DNA from: Sphingomonadales bacterium UBA6174
Lineage (GTDB): Bacteria; Pseudomonadota; Alphaproteobacteria; Sphingomonadales; Sphingomonadaceae
Length of the DNA stretch: 61,628 nt
Reading direction: 5' to 3'
Assembly (NCBI GenBank): GCA_002422945.1
Contig: DITW01000069.1
Span: 69,592-131,219 of the forward strand
Shown here: positions 48,001-56,200 of the stretch, piece after piece
Position numbering within the stretch: position 1 is the first letter of the stretch
Layout: every line of letters starts with the position of its first letter
The notes under the pieces: model-generated
Databases searched by the model: none
The model's input: the letters and a program-made list of their open reading frames with translations, nothing else
What the model was told of the DNA's origin: nothing
Program-made: the position numbers and the translations under genes

Positions 48001-49156
48001 CGATTACACCACCGGCAACTTCACCTTTGGTGGCTTTGGTGGCTATCGCAAAACCAAGATGGCGTTCGATCGTTACAATGGCCGGATCAAGGCTGATGGT
48101 TGGCAGCTTGGTCTGCTCGCCGCTTATGACATCGGCAGCGCGTATTTGCGCGGTGTCGGCAGCTATTCGGACCTTGGCGGCCACAGCCGTCGCGATCTGT
48201 CCATTGGCACCACAAGCGGCATGATCAGTGGCAAGCCTGATGCCCGTCTGTGGTCCTTCTACGGTGAAGGTGGCGCGCGTATCGGTCTTGGTGGTTCGTG
48301 GCTGACGCCTTTTGTCGGGGTGGATTACACGACGGTCAAGCTCAAGAGCTTCACTGAAACCGGCGTGCCGGGTGCAAATCTCGCATTTCGTAGCCAAAGC
48401 GATAACCAGACGGCATTGCTGGCTGGTGTGAAATGGGCCGCCAATTTCGGCGGGCTGATCCCGGAAGCCAAGGTCGCCTATCGTCATGACTTCGGCAGCC
48501 GCGTTTATGGTGTCGATGCTTCCTTTGCCGATGCGCCTGTTGGCACCAACTTCCGGGTCTACTCGCCGGAAACCAAGCGTGGTTCCATCGTCGCAGGCCT
48601 GAGCCTTGCTGCCGCCGTATCCGATCAGTTGACCGGACGTATCGGTTATCAGGGTCGGTTTAACAGCGACGTCAAGGATCATGCTTTCTACGGTAGCCTG
48701 ACCCTTGCCTTGGGTGCTTCAGCGCCTGCAGCCCCACCGCCGCCGCCACCTGCGCCGCCGATGTCGATTGCACCGCCGCCGCCCCCGCCGCCAGCCGTGG
48801 TTGAATGCCAGTCCGGTCCGTATATCGTGTTCTTCGACTTCGATCGGAGCGATATCACGCCGGAAGCAGCATCCATCCTCGACAATGCGTTGGTCAATTA
48901 TGGCAATTGCGGCAAGGCAACGGTCGTATTGGCAGGCCATGCGGACAAGTCAGGCTCCAATGAATATAATCAGGCATTGTCCGAGCGACGTAACAGCGCA
49001 GTGCGCGGTTACATGACCTCGCGCGGCGTGCCGGATGGCGTGATTGCGAGCCAGGCCTTTGGTGAAACCCGACCGCTGGTCGATACCGCCGATGGCGTCA
49101 AAGAACCGCAGAACCGTCGCGTTGAAATCCAATATGGGCCGGGTTCGGGGAATTAA
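45056..49156 (+). CDS. Giant autotransporter-like surface protein with tandem repeats and C-terminal OmpA domain
   Basis: A 1366-residue outer-membrane protein. The GTG start has GTGGGGA upstream and gives a signal peptide (SMIALGAVAPLVAQ). Residues up to about 900 form a passenger rich in Ala, Asp, Thr, Ser and Asn that includes three near-identical 85-residue repeats (221-475). Residues about 946-1220 are an autotransporter beta-barrel (VRLWGLGGYNDVKVD onward). Then come a proline-rich linker (PPPPPPPAPP) and an OmpA-type peptidoglycan-binding domain from about 1256 (VFFDFDRSDITPEA, LAGHADKSGSNEYN, PQNRRVEIQY). Canonical autotransporters end at the barrel; this one would also be tied to the cell wall. 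It is probably an adhesin. A strong terminator follows. Confidence 0.88.
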   Translation: MINQSRLRLLAAGVSMIALGAVAPLVAQTVPGVSQITNLPTVNATYTIDLLTALNSGVTDSAAAPVASALVIDSTSGAVSQIGTATLDTANITLINNDVTNISAIADALNLAGAADATADVNFGVEQVVTAPDVATANLINNNSLNIVADAASDASTTATSTADVLGITQSATGSAIGSDAALSLVNNAAGVIAVSADALAIGDDSIADAFAVGAVQSSVGDTALSSLTNDGDFTVDATATADGVTSADASSGVIGIAQSAGGLDATVSLLNSETGVFGVTSNANATGDASLADAFAIGVQQSSGGDTALSSLTNDGDFTVDANATADGVTSADASSGVYGILQSAGGLDATVSLLNSDTGVFGVSSNAIATGDASIADAFAAGVQQSSGGDTALSSLTNDGDFTVDATATAAGVTSADASSEAAGSSQFASGPDATVSLVNNASGVFGVSADALATGDGSIANASALGAIQSSAGLSSFTNNGDFTVDAIANANGVANGAATAEATGLEVTGGPVDLAVINTETFDVTSNAAATGTVSNSADASATGMRFTASDNVLSGSVINDGLINVDATAVTGLVTSADAVGIEMVSDINNLTLTNTGTISATAITNGGLATATGLVVRNDGVVVLPPVLTDSFTLNNIGGSFIARQSVDGGLNFTRGTAIDTSDAPHPAMINLQGAGSIYGNVDISADDLITVSAGETRLDGIVNPLGELEGALTIANGGTLYLVDQPNANPSYDGAAGVNVDTFTVAPGGTLALQLATSPVPVTALLDYPTVVTNTANLAGTLLVRPTSVNGLYGNSYVYNDVIDANTRVGTFSNVVTNTGTPLLRANAIYDAENNVDLNLTRVAFGGVAGLTRNETAVGNGIEGTYNSGLTGPYGTLLGNLFTQNAANYPGALDQLSGAQYAGYVQGLRNYSMQTNTLVSDQIDCAISVRGMDQCRDPETRVRLWGLGGYNDVKVDTDINAPGYKSKNWFALLGVDYTTGNFTFGGFGGYRKTKMAFDRYNGRIKADGWQLGLLAAYDIGSAYLRGVGSYSDLGGHSRRDLSIGTTSGMISGKPDARLWSFYGEGGARIGLGGSWLTPFVGVDYTTVKLKSFTETGVPGANLAFRSQSDNQTALLAGVKWAANFGGLIPEAKVAYRHDFGSRVYGVDASFADAPVGTNFRVYSPETKRGSIVAGLSLAAAVSDQLTGRIGYQGRFNSDVKDHAFYGSLTLALGASAPAAPPPPPPAPPMSIAPPPPPPPAVVECQSGPYIVFFDFDRSDITPEAASILDNALVNYGNCGKATVVLAGHADKSGSNEYNQALSERRNSAVRGYMTSRGVPDGVIASQAFGETRPLVDTADGVKEPQNRRVEIQYGPGSGN
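45716..46480 (+). repeat. Three 255-bp tandem repeats inside the autotransporter passenger
   Basis: Units at 45716-45970, 45971-46225 and 46226-46480 each start with the codons for GDTALSSLTNDGDFTVDA. Units 1 and 2 are nearly identical; unit 3 diverges in its second half, and weaker copies flank the array on both sides. Period 85 codons exactly, so unit gain or loss keeps the frame. Confidence 0.92.
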
Positions 49157-49194
49157 TCTATCCGACCACCCATTAGGACGAGTGCAAAGAAGGG

Positions 49195-49221
49195 AGCCGG
49201 CAGCAATGCCGGCTTCTTTTT
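49195..49221 (+). terminator. Terminator of the autotransporter gene
   Basis: AGCCGGCA (49195-49202), GCAA tetraloop, TGCCGGCT (49207-49214), then TCTTTTT: a textbook intrinsic terminator 38 bases after the stop codon. Confidence 0.92.
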
Positions 49222-49404
49222 GTCTGGCGCAGATCGGGGCGTCGGGCGGTAATAAGAAGTGCCAAGCGCGGGATGATGCGTCATCCTGCCTGTACGGCAC
49301 TATGATGGCCCAGACATGAAACGACCTTGAGACGCGCATTGCTGGGCGGCTCAAGGTCAGGGGGGAGATCGGGGTTAGGGGAGGAAGAAGTCCTGTGTGG
49401 AGGG

Positions 49405-50421
49405 TCAGCTGTTCTTCTGGATGATTTCCGTCAGCGCGGTTTTGACATGACCGGCTTCATCGGCCAATCGACCTTCCTTGCGGGCGCTGATCGGGTCGGA
49501 CACGCCCATGCCCTCAGACTCGGCGTTGAGCCTGCCATCCATCTCTGCATCCCAATCGGTCAACAGCGCCTGCTTATCGGCATCGTTGATGTCAGGATCG
49601 GCGAGCAGCGCCTCAGGCGTTTCGAAATCCTTGCGCGGCTGGGGCGCGACATCCGCCAAAGCGGCGGTCGCGTGTTGTTCGCGATGATAGAGCAGGGCCT
49701 GACCGATGGATGCGGTCACCATTTCCGGTTCGAACGGCTTGGTGATCAAATAGGTCGGCTCTGGCCGTTCGCCGGTCAGCAGGCGTTCGGGAAAGGCGGT
49801 GATGAAAATCACCGGGACATCGATCATGGCGAGAATGTCCACCACCGCATCGATGCCACTTGATCCATCCGCGAGGCGTATATCCGCCAGCATCAGTTCA
49901 GGCGGTTGGCTGGCCGCGAGCTTGGCGGCTTCATCGCGGGTGCGGGCGATGCCGGTCACGTGATGCCCAAGGTCTTCGACGATGGATTTGAGGTGGAGCG
50001 CGATGATCGATTCATCCTCGATGATCATCACCTTTGCTTCCAGCGCATCGCCGATCATCTGCCGGGCGGCGGCGATTTCATCCTTCACCTGTAGGATCGG
50101 GCAATGCAATATATAGGCCGCATCATGCTGGCTGAACCCTTCCACGGCCGTCAGCAGCAAGGCCTGGCGCGTATGCACCGGCAGGCTGGCGACAAGGCCA
50201 TCGTCATGACTGACCGCCGACATGCCGCGCCATAATTTGTGGAACACCCGGTAAAGTTCGCGCCGCACGGGCTTGTCGGTATCGAATTCATGGGGCGCGG
50301 CCAGCAGCGCCTCCAGCGATTCCCGCACCGCCGCATCGCCCAAAGTTTGCGATCCGGTCAAAGCACGTGCATATCTGCGCAGATAGGGGAGCTCAGGGCC
50401 TAAAGCCGCTTTCAAAGACAT
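49405..50421 (-). CDS. phyR: PhyR anti-anti-sigma response regulator with C-terminal extension
   Basis: Master switch of the alphaproteobacterial general stress response. Residues 1 to about 125 are a sigma-factor-like domain. A receiver follows (MIIEDESIIALHL) with phospho-acceptor D180 in LADIRLADGSSG and K228 in TYLITKPFEP; VPVIFITAFPERLLTGERPEPT is the hallmark PhyR segment. When phosphorylated, PhyR binds NepR and frees EcfG. Normal PhyR is about 260 residues; this one has about 85 more (DFETPEALLADPDINDADKQ onward), resembling small stand-alone stress-locus proteins. ATG 50421 has AAGGAG six bases upstream. It is divergent from nepR-ecfG. Confidence 0.94.
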   Translation of the reverse strand: MSLKAALGPELPYLRRYARALTGSQTLGDAAVRESLEALLAAPHEFDTDKPVRRELYRVFHKLWRGMSAVSHDDGLVASLPVHTRQALLLTAVEGFSQHDAAYILHCPILQVKDEIAAARQMIGDALEAKVMIIEDESIIALHLKSIVEDLGHHVTGIARTRDEAAKLAASQPPELMLADIRLADGSSGIDAVVDILAMIDVPVIFITAFPERLLTGERPEPTYLITKPFEPEMVTASIGQALLYHREQHATAALADVAPQPRKDFETPEALLADPDINDADKQALLTDWDAEMDGRLNAESEGMGVSDPISARKEGRLADEAGHVKTALTEIIQKNS

Positions 50422-50467
50422 ATTCACTCCTTGCAGGCACGCTGCGCGCCAGACACCTTATACCAGA

Positions 50468-50492
50468 TACCGACGAGAAGGGTTTTTGTTCC
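50468..50492 (-). promoter_or_regulatory. Candidate EcfG promoter of phyR
   Basis: On the minus strand GGAAC (50492-50488), 16 bases, then GGTA (50471-50468), one mismatch from the NGTT form seen at other sites in this window. It lies 47 bases before the phyR ATG. Confidence 0.5.
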
Positions 50493-50499
50493 CAGTGAC

Positions 50500-50524
50500 G
50501 GAACTTTTTTTGTTTTCACCGATT
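50500..50524 (+). promoter_or_regulatory. Candidate EcfG promoter of nepR-ecfG
   Basis: GGAAC (50500-50504), 16 bases, then GATT (50521-50524), one mismatch from NGTT. It points to nepR, whose ATG is at 50592. The -35 elements of this and the phyR site are only seven bases apart, back to back. Confidence 0.5.
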
Positions 50525-50591
50525 TTCCCATCAAGACATCCCGATACAGCAGGTTTCAATGGCAACTACGAACAAGAATAGAGGAAAAAAA

Positions 50592-50738
50592 ATGAACTAT
50601 GTCGATGCCGATTTCGATCCGGTTTCGGCAGCACTGACGAAATTGCATCAAGCGGTCGTGAATGAGCCTGTTCCCGATGATTTTCTTCGGATACTTGACG
50701 ATATCGACGCCAAAATAGCGGCCAAGAAGGGCCACTGA
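50592..50738 (+). CDS. nepR: Anti-sigma factor NepR
   Basis: A 48-residue protein that holds EcfG inactive until PhyR~P takes it away. The core LTKLHQAVVNEPVPDDFLRILDDIDA matches the two short helices of NepR (consensus L.KAYD.VVNEPVPD.FLDLL). AGAGGAAAA precedes the ATG. Its stop overlaps the ecfG start (TGATG), so anti-sigma and sigma are made in a coupled ratio. Location between phyR and ecfG confirms the call. Confidence 0.93.
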   Translation: MNYVDADFDPVSAALTKLHQAVVNEPVPDDFLRILDDIDAKIAAKKGH

Positions 50739-51295
50739 TGAGCGATGAACCGCCCCTTGCAGATCCTGCACGCGCTATCGATGCCGATGAAATTTTCAGA
50801 AATGATCTGGTCGCTTTGATCCCTTCGCTGCGCGCCTTTGCGCGAGGCCTTTGCGGACAGCGGGATTTGGCGGACGATCTGGCGCAAGAAGCGATGATCC
50901 GCGCATGGGCGGCGCGTAGCAGCTATGCCCAAGGCTCCAATTTTCGTGCATGGATGTTCATGATCCTGCGCAATCAATTTTACACCACGATCCGCAAAAA
51001 TGCCCGGTTGACGTCGCTTGACCCAGAGGTGGCGGCGCGTATTCTGGTGACGGCGCCTACGCAACAGGAAGGCATCCATATGGAGGATGTGACCAAGGCC
51101 TTGCAAAAACTGCCAGCGGAACAGCGCGAGGTGTTGTTGCTGGTTGGGGCCAATGGCGCGTCTTATGAAGAGGCCGCCGAAATCATGGGCTGTGCCATCG
51201 GCACGGTGAAAAGCCGGATGGCGCGAGGGCGCAAGGCGCTGGCCGCATTGATCGACGGCCCGGCGGGGGACGCGCTTTTCATCAAGGCGGCGTGA
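50738..51295 (+). CDS. ecfG: General stress ECF sigma factor EcfG
   Basis: Alternative sigma factor of 185 residues. Region 2 is DLVALIPSLRAFARGLCGQR then DDLAQEAMIRAWAARSSY and FRAWMFMILRNQFYTTIRK; region 4 is LPAEQREVLLLVGANGASYEEAAEIMG then CAIGTVKSRMARGRKALA. It directs RNA polymerase to promoters of the type GGAAC-N16/17-CGTT, several of which occur in the next 10 kb. It overlaps nepR by one base and is followed after two bases by a histidine kinase gene. Confidence 0.95.
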   Translation: MSDEPPLADPARAIDADEIFRNDLVALIPSLRAFARGLCGQRDLADDLAQEAMIRAWAARSSYAQGSNFRAWMFMILRNQFYTTIRKNARLTSLDPEVAARILVTAPTQQEGIHMEDVTKALQKLPAEQREVLLLVGANGASYEEAAEIMGCAIGTVKSRMARGRKALAALIDGPAGDALFIKAA

Positions 51296-51297
51296 AG

Positions 51298-52068
51298 ATG
51301 GATGGTTGGTGCATCGCGCTTCGGAAAAAGATCGCGCAGATCCGGGCGGGCAATTATGCGTTCGATCGCCAGATGTTCGCCGATGCCCCACCGGAAGTGG
51401 CGCTGCTGGGCGAAGATCTGGCCGAACTTGCGCAGATGATCGAAGCGCGCGAACGCGCCCATCATGCATTGACGCTGGAGGTCCATCATCGCGTCAAGAA
51501 TAACATGCAGATCGTCACCAGCCTGCTCAATTTGCAGGCGCGGCAGATCAAGGACCCGGTCGCGCGTCAGGCACTTGAACAGGCGCAGACGCGGATGAAT
51601 GCGCTGGCGCTGGTCCACCGCCTGTTGTTCGAGCATAAGGATGATAATCTTCAGGGCAAATTTGATATGGCCACGCTGCTGATGGCATTATGCGCCCAGT
51701 TGCGTACGGCCCATCGCCACAAGGCCTATGTGCATCTGATGTGCGATGTCCGGCCCCAATTGCTGCCCAATGCTCATTTGGTGCCGTTGGCGTTGTTTGT
51801 GGTGGAGGTCGTGACCAATGCCTATCGCCATGCCTGTCCGGAAGGGCGCGATTATACGATCACGATTTTTGGCGATGGCGACCTGCTGCGGATTACCGAT
51901 GACGGCATCGGCTTTGATGTGTCGAGCGAATTCGATTCCATGGGCCGTCAGTTGATCGTCGCCTTGGCGCAGCAACTGAATGGCGTGCTGGATATCACGA
52001 GTCAAAAAGACACGGGCCAAACAGATTCTGGCACCATTGTGACGCTGCACTATCCGATCCCGGCTTGA
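51298..52068 (+). CDS. Soluble HisKA_2-type histidine kinase (Pak/PhyP-like) of the general stress locus
   Basis: A 256-residue cytoplasmic kinase. After about 50 helical residues it has the HisKA_2 motif EVHHRVKNNMQIVTSLLNLQ (HHRVKNN at 63-69), typical of kinases that talk to PhyR, and an HATPase domain with VVEVVTNAYRHA (N box) and ITDDGIGFD (G1 box). No sensor domain or membrane helix is visible. The ATG follows the ecfG stop by two bases, so it is the last gene of nepR-ecfG-kinase. In sphingomonads such kinases can phosphorylate PhyR or, as with PhyP, dephosphorylate it; which applies here cannot be told. Confidence 0.9.
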   Translation: MDGWCIALRKKIAQIRAGNYAFDRQMFADAPPEVALLGEDLAELAQMIEARERAHHALTLEVHHRVKNNMQIVTSLLNLQARQIKDPVARQALEQAQTRMNALALVHRLLFEHKDDNLQGKFDMATLLMALCAQLRTAHRHKAYVHLMCDVRPQLLPNAHLVPLALFVVEVVTNAYRHACPEGRDYTITIFGDGDLLRITDDGIGFDVSSEFDSMGRQLIVALAQQLNGVLDITSQKDTGQTDSGTIVTLHYPIPA

Positions 52069-52090
52069 TATGTCCCGCCCCTGAAACGCG

Positions 52091-52167
52091 CTCGCCATCC
52101 CCGGCATGTGCCGGGAATGGCGAGGGTAGGGAGCAGCCCGACAAAGGAGGCGGAAGGCGGGCTGCTC
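52091..52167 (+). terminator. Two consecutive hairpins after the stress-locus kinase
   Basis: CTCGCCAT-CCCCGGCA pairs with TGCCGGGAATGGCGAG (52091-52124), and GAGCAGCCCG (52131-52140) pairs with CGGGCTGCTC (52158-52167). They separate the kinase gene from the convergent repeat-protein gene. The first resembles the ends of the palindromic repeats in this window. Confidence 0.6.
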
Positions 52168-52182
52168 AGCCATTGGTGGTGC

Positions 52183-53205
52183 TTATGAGCGATGGTCGAT
52201 CCGCAACCGATCCATCAGGCGATCGAGACGGACCTGCAACATGGCCTCATTTTGCGACGACAGATCGCCGCGACGATTGTGGCGCATCGACCGTTCGCGG
52301 TTGCGGATCGAGCGCAATTCGCCACGGGCGCGATTGAGTTCGCCACGGCTGAACGTCCGTTGTGCGTTGGGTGAACGGATATAGTCTTCAAGCCATGCCA
52401 CCTGCGCGAGGATTTCACGCGGGATCGTGCTGTAACCATTGTTCCTGTCCCGACCCCCATCCCGACGCATATCGCCCGACGTCGAGATCCAGCGGCCACG
52501 GCTGTCGTAATAGCCGCTCGTGGTGCCGGCATGCCAGCGGCCATCTGTGTCGTAATAGCCCGGATGGGCATCGGCGATCCAATTGCCATTGCTGTCGCGA
52601 TGACCGCTCGCCGTGCCGGAAATCCAGCGTCCGCGTTCGTCATAATGGCCGGTAGTGACGCCGCCGACCCAACGCCCGCGTTCGTCATAATAGCCGCTGG
52701 CCGTGCCCGCGACCCATTGATCGTTGCGGTCATAATAGCCATTGGCCGATGCGGGGACCCATTGGCCCTGCGCGGTATAATAACCATCTTCGCCGCTCAC
52801 CCCCGTATTGGGGATCCAGCGATTGCCTTCGCCATAATAGCCATTGGGCGCGCCATCGACCCAGCGGCCATCGCGGTCATAATAGCCGCGTGCCTGCGAA
52901 GACGAAACGCCGGTCGCGTGCCAGCGGTTGTTGTCGTCATAATAGCCATAGGCATGGCTGCAATCATTATCCGACTTGGTCAATTGATTGCCGATGACGC
53001 CGCCGCCGACAGCGCCGATGACCGTGCCAAGCGTCTTATCGCCCTGACCTGCGATGACATTGCCCAACACCCCGCCGATGCCCGCACCGGCAACGGTGCC
53101 GACGACACGGTTGGAGCGCTGGCGTTCGCAACTGTCTTGCGCGATGGCGAGGGATGGGACGAGCGTTGCCATAGCAATGCTGGCCGCGAGAATGGATCTG
53201 CGCAT
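52183..53205 (-). CDS. Exported glycine-zipper protein with 15-residue GYYD..GRW repeats
   Basis: A 340-residue envelope protein. A signal peptide (MATLVPSLAIAQ) precedes a glycine-zipper domain (VVGTVAGAGIGGVLGNVIAG and TLGTVIGAVGGGVIGNQLT, about 35-75) like those of outer-membrane 17-kDa antigens. Then come about ten tandem units of 15 residues with consensus GYYDxxGRWVxGtxs (about 90-245), and a charged helical C-terminus (FSRGELNRARGELRSIRNRE). Regular Tyr/Trp spacing suggests a cell-wall or polysaccharide-binding fibre. AGGAG before the ATG and a perfect EcfG promoter upstream (53252-53276) mark it as a general-stress protein. The function is unknown. Confidence 0.85.
   Translation of the reverse strand: MRRSILAASIAMATLVPSLAIAQDSCERQRSNRVVGTVAGAGIGGVLGNVIAGQGDKTLGTVIGAVGGGVIGNQLTKSDNDCSHAYGYYDDNNRWHATGVSSSQARGYYDRDGRWVDGAPNGYYGEGNRWIPNTGVSGEDGYYTAQGQWVPASANGYYDRNDQWVAGTASGYYDERGRWVGGVTTGHYDERGRWISGTASGHRDSNGNWIADAHPGYYDTDGRWHAGTTSGYYDSRGRWISTSGDMRRDGGRDRNNGYSTIPREILAQVAWLEDYIRSPNAQRTFSRGELNRARGELRSIRNRERSMRHNRRGDLSSQNEAMLQVRLDRLMDRLRIDHRS
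52500..52925 (-). repeat. 45-bp tandem repeats encoding GYYD..GRW units
   Basis: About ten in-frame units, mostly 45 bp, each containing on the plus strand a version of CATAATAGCC; the two most N-terminal units are longer (57-60 bp). Identity between adjacent units is high in the middle of the array. Confidence 0.85.
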
Positions 53206-53251
53206 GATATATGCTCCTGAGACGGGCGGAAGCCCGCTACTTAAAGGAGAT

Positions 53252-53276
53252 AACGCGGGCGTGGCGCGTTTGTTCC
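53252..53276 (-). promoter_or_regulatory. EcfG-type promoter, perfect consensus
   Basis: On the minus strand GGAAC (53276-53272), exactly 16 bases, then CGTT (53255-53252), 47 bases before the ATG of the glycine-zipper repeat protein. It matches the published EcfG consensus fully. Confidence 0.85.
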
Positions 53277-53285
53277 AATCCGACC

Positions 53286-56200
53286 CTAGGCCAATGTCGG
53301 CAGCGGCAGCATGCGCTGAATTGCGCGCGATAGTTCGGTCACATTGACGGGCTTGTTGAACTGGACACAATTCTGGCGCTTGACTTCCCGCATCGTCGCG
53401 GCGGAAATATCGCCGGTGAGAATGATGATCGGGAGCTTTGCGCCCAATTGCGTGCGCAGCCGGGCCGCCAATTTGACGCCATTCAGATTGCCGGGCAGAT
53501 CATGATCAGTGAGAACAAGATCGGGCATCTCCCCACCCGCCGCCAATAATTTGAGCGCCACATCGCCATTGATGGCCAATAAGACCCGATGCCCCTCTGT
53601 GCGCATCAGCATGTCGAGCAGGTCGCGCACCTCCGGCTCATCTTCGACGATCAGGATCGTGCCACGGCGATGCGGCGGCGCGATCAACGGGTGCGCGTGC
53701 GGTGCAGGCTGGGTCACAATCTCGGTTTCCGGCAATTCAATCTCGACCGCGAAGGTGGAACCCTTGCCCGGCTTTGAACGCACATGCACCGGATGGCCAA
53801 GCAATTCGCCGAGCCGCTGCACGATCGACAAACCCAGCCCCAGACCGCGGCTGCGTTCGCGGGCGTTGTTTTCGACCTGATGATATTCCTCGAAAATCGC
53901 GTGCATCTGGCTTTCCTCGATCCCGATCCCGGTATCGAGGACTTCGATGCTGACTGCGCCCGGTCGGCGGCGGCAGCCCAGCAGCACCTTGCCATGATTG
54001 GTGTATTTCAGGGCATTGGTGATCAGATTGCGCAACATTTGTTCGAGCAGGCGATGGTCTGTGGCGATGACGATACTGCAAGGGACAACCCGCAAGGAAA
54101 TCTTCTTGGCCTGCGCGTGATAGCTGAATTCGTCGCGCAGGCAGTTGAGCAGGTCATCGACCGGAAAGATGCTGATCTCCGGCTGAATCATGCCGGATTC
54201 GATCTGGTTGATATCGAGCAATGCATTCAGCATGCCCGACATCGCGCCCAATGTTTCGCCCATGCGGGTCACCAGCCTGTGCGGCTTTTCGGCGCTGACT
54301 TCCTTGGCGAGCAGCCCTTGGAGCAAGGTCAACGTCTGCAATGGCTGGCGCAAATCATGGCTGGCCACCGCCAGAAAGCGCGATTTGGCAATGGTGGCAA
54401 CTTCCGCATCTTGCTGGGCAGCCGCCAGCAATTTCGCTGCGCGTTTGCGGTCGGTGATGTCGGTGAAGGTGATGACAACGCCATCCACATGGTCGTCATC
54501 GGTGCGGTAAGGCATGATCCGCCGACCGAAAAATACCCCGGACGCCGTTTCGATTTCACGATCAATCGGGCTTTCCGTATCCAGCACCGTGCGGGCATCG
54601 TCCAGCAATGCAGTATCCGCCGCGAGTGAATGCAGATCGGACAACGGTCGGCCAATATCGCCGGGGATGATGTTGAACAAGGATTTGGTCGCGGGCGTGA
54701 AGAAGCTGATATTGAGCGCCTTATCGAGAAACAGGGTCGCAACATCGGTGCTGTAGAGGATGTTTTGCAGATCGTTGGCGGTCGCGCGCTGGCGTTCCAG
54801 CGTTTCCTGTAACTGGGTGTTGAGCGCGGTCAGCTCTTCGTTCAGCGACTGCAATTCTTCCTTTGAGGTGAGCAGTTCCTCATTGGTCGACTGAAACTCC
54901 TCATTGACCGACAAGGCCTCCTCATTGATCGCGCGCTGTTCTTCGCTCGACATTTCGAGATTATGAATGGCGCTTTGCAATTCGGCCCTTGTGGCTTCCA
55001 GTTCGCGTTCCAGATCGGCGATACGGGCGCTTTCCTGCGGGGAGGCGGCTGCGCCCTTTTTGCGGGCCGGGGCCGGGGCATCAATGAAACAGACCAGCAG
55101 CAACTCCTCGCCCTCGTTCATCACGGTATGAATCACGATGTTGAACGGCGCTGCGCCCAATCTGCCGCCGGTTGCAGTGAGGGGGGAGTTGTTGGGGCCA
55201 GCCTCTTGAATCGCGGCACGCAGTCTGATCCGTAGCGGCGTTGGCGCCATGCTCAACAGATCATGGCTGGGATGGCCGGGGGCAACACGCAGATAGCGAT
55301 CGATCGGCCCGAGGCTGTAGAGGCATTCCAGCTTGCGGTTGATCAGCACGCCCGCCGGGACATGATGTTCAAGCATCAGCCGTTCGCTTAATTGCGCGAG
55401 GCTTTTCTGCCGCATGACAGCTTGGGCCTGGCTGATCCGGGGTGGGGTCCGCAGCGCTTCGCCGCCGCCAACGGGGAATTCAATATCGCCGGAACGTGGC
55501 CGCCCGATGTGGCGATAAATCCGTTCGGCCTTGGCAATGGGTTTGAAATGGCTTTCCGCCGCGCCGATATTTTCGGCATTGCCGAGCAACAATATCCCCC
55601 CGTCGCGCAGCGCAAAGTTGAACAGCGAGATGACCTTGTTTTGGGCCTCTGCCCCCAGATAAATGAGCAAATTTCGACAGGAAATCAGGTCTAGCCGCGA
55701 AAAGGGCGGATCGCCCAGCACGTCCTGCACGGTAAAAATCACATATTTGCGGAGTTCTGGGGTGACGCGATAGCCAAGTTCTTCCTTGATGAAGAATTGC
55801 GCCAGTCGTTCAGGCGATACCTCTGCCGATATGCTGTGCGGATACAGGCCCTCACGCGCGGTCGCGACGGCATCGGCGTCAATGTCGGACGCGAACACCT
55901 GCACCCGGACAAGACGATCTGCGGCGACCATTGCTTCATGCAGCAAGATGGCGAGGGAATAGGCCTCTTCGCCCGTGCTGCATCCCGCAACCCACACACG
56001 CAGCGGCATATCCGGCAATTGCTGCGTGACCAGGTCGGGGATTACGGTCTTGCCAAGGGTGGCAAAGACCTCTGGATCGCGAAAAAAGCTGGTGACGTTG
56101 ATCAGCAGGTCATTGGCCAGCAAGTCGCGCTCTGCGGCGTCATTGCGCAGTTTTTCAAGGTAATTGATCATATTGCCGGGCTTGATCGAGGATAAGGCGA

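Noticed and set aside
45190..48682. Two long minus-strand frames opposite the autotransporter gene
   Set aside because: They repeat only because the sense gene repeats; the translations lack motifs and ribosome binding sites.
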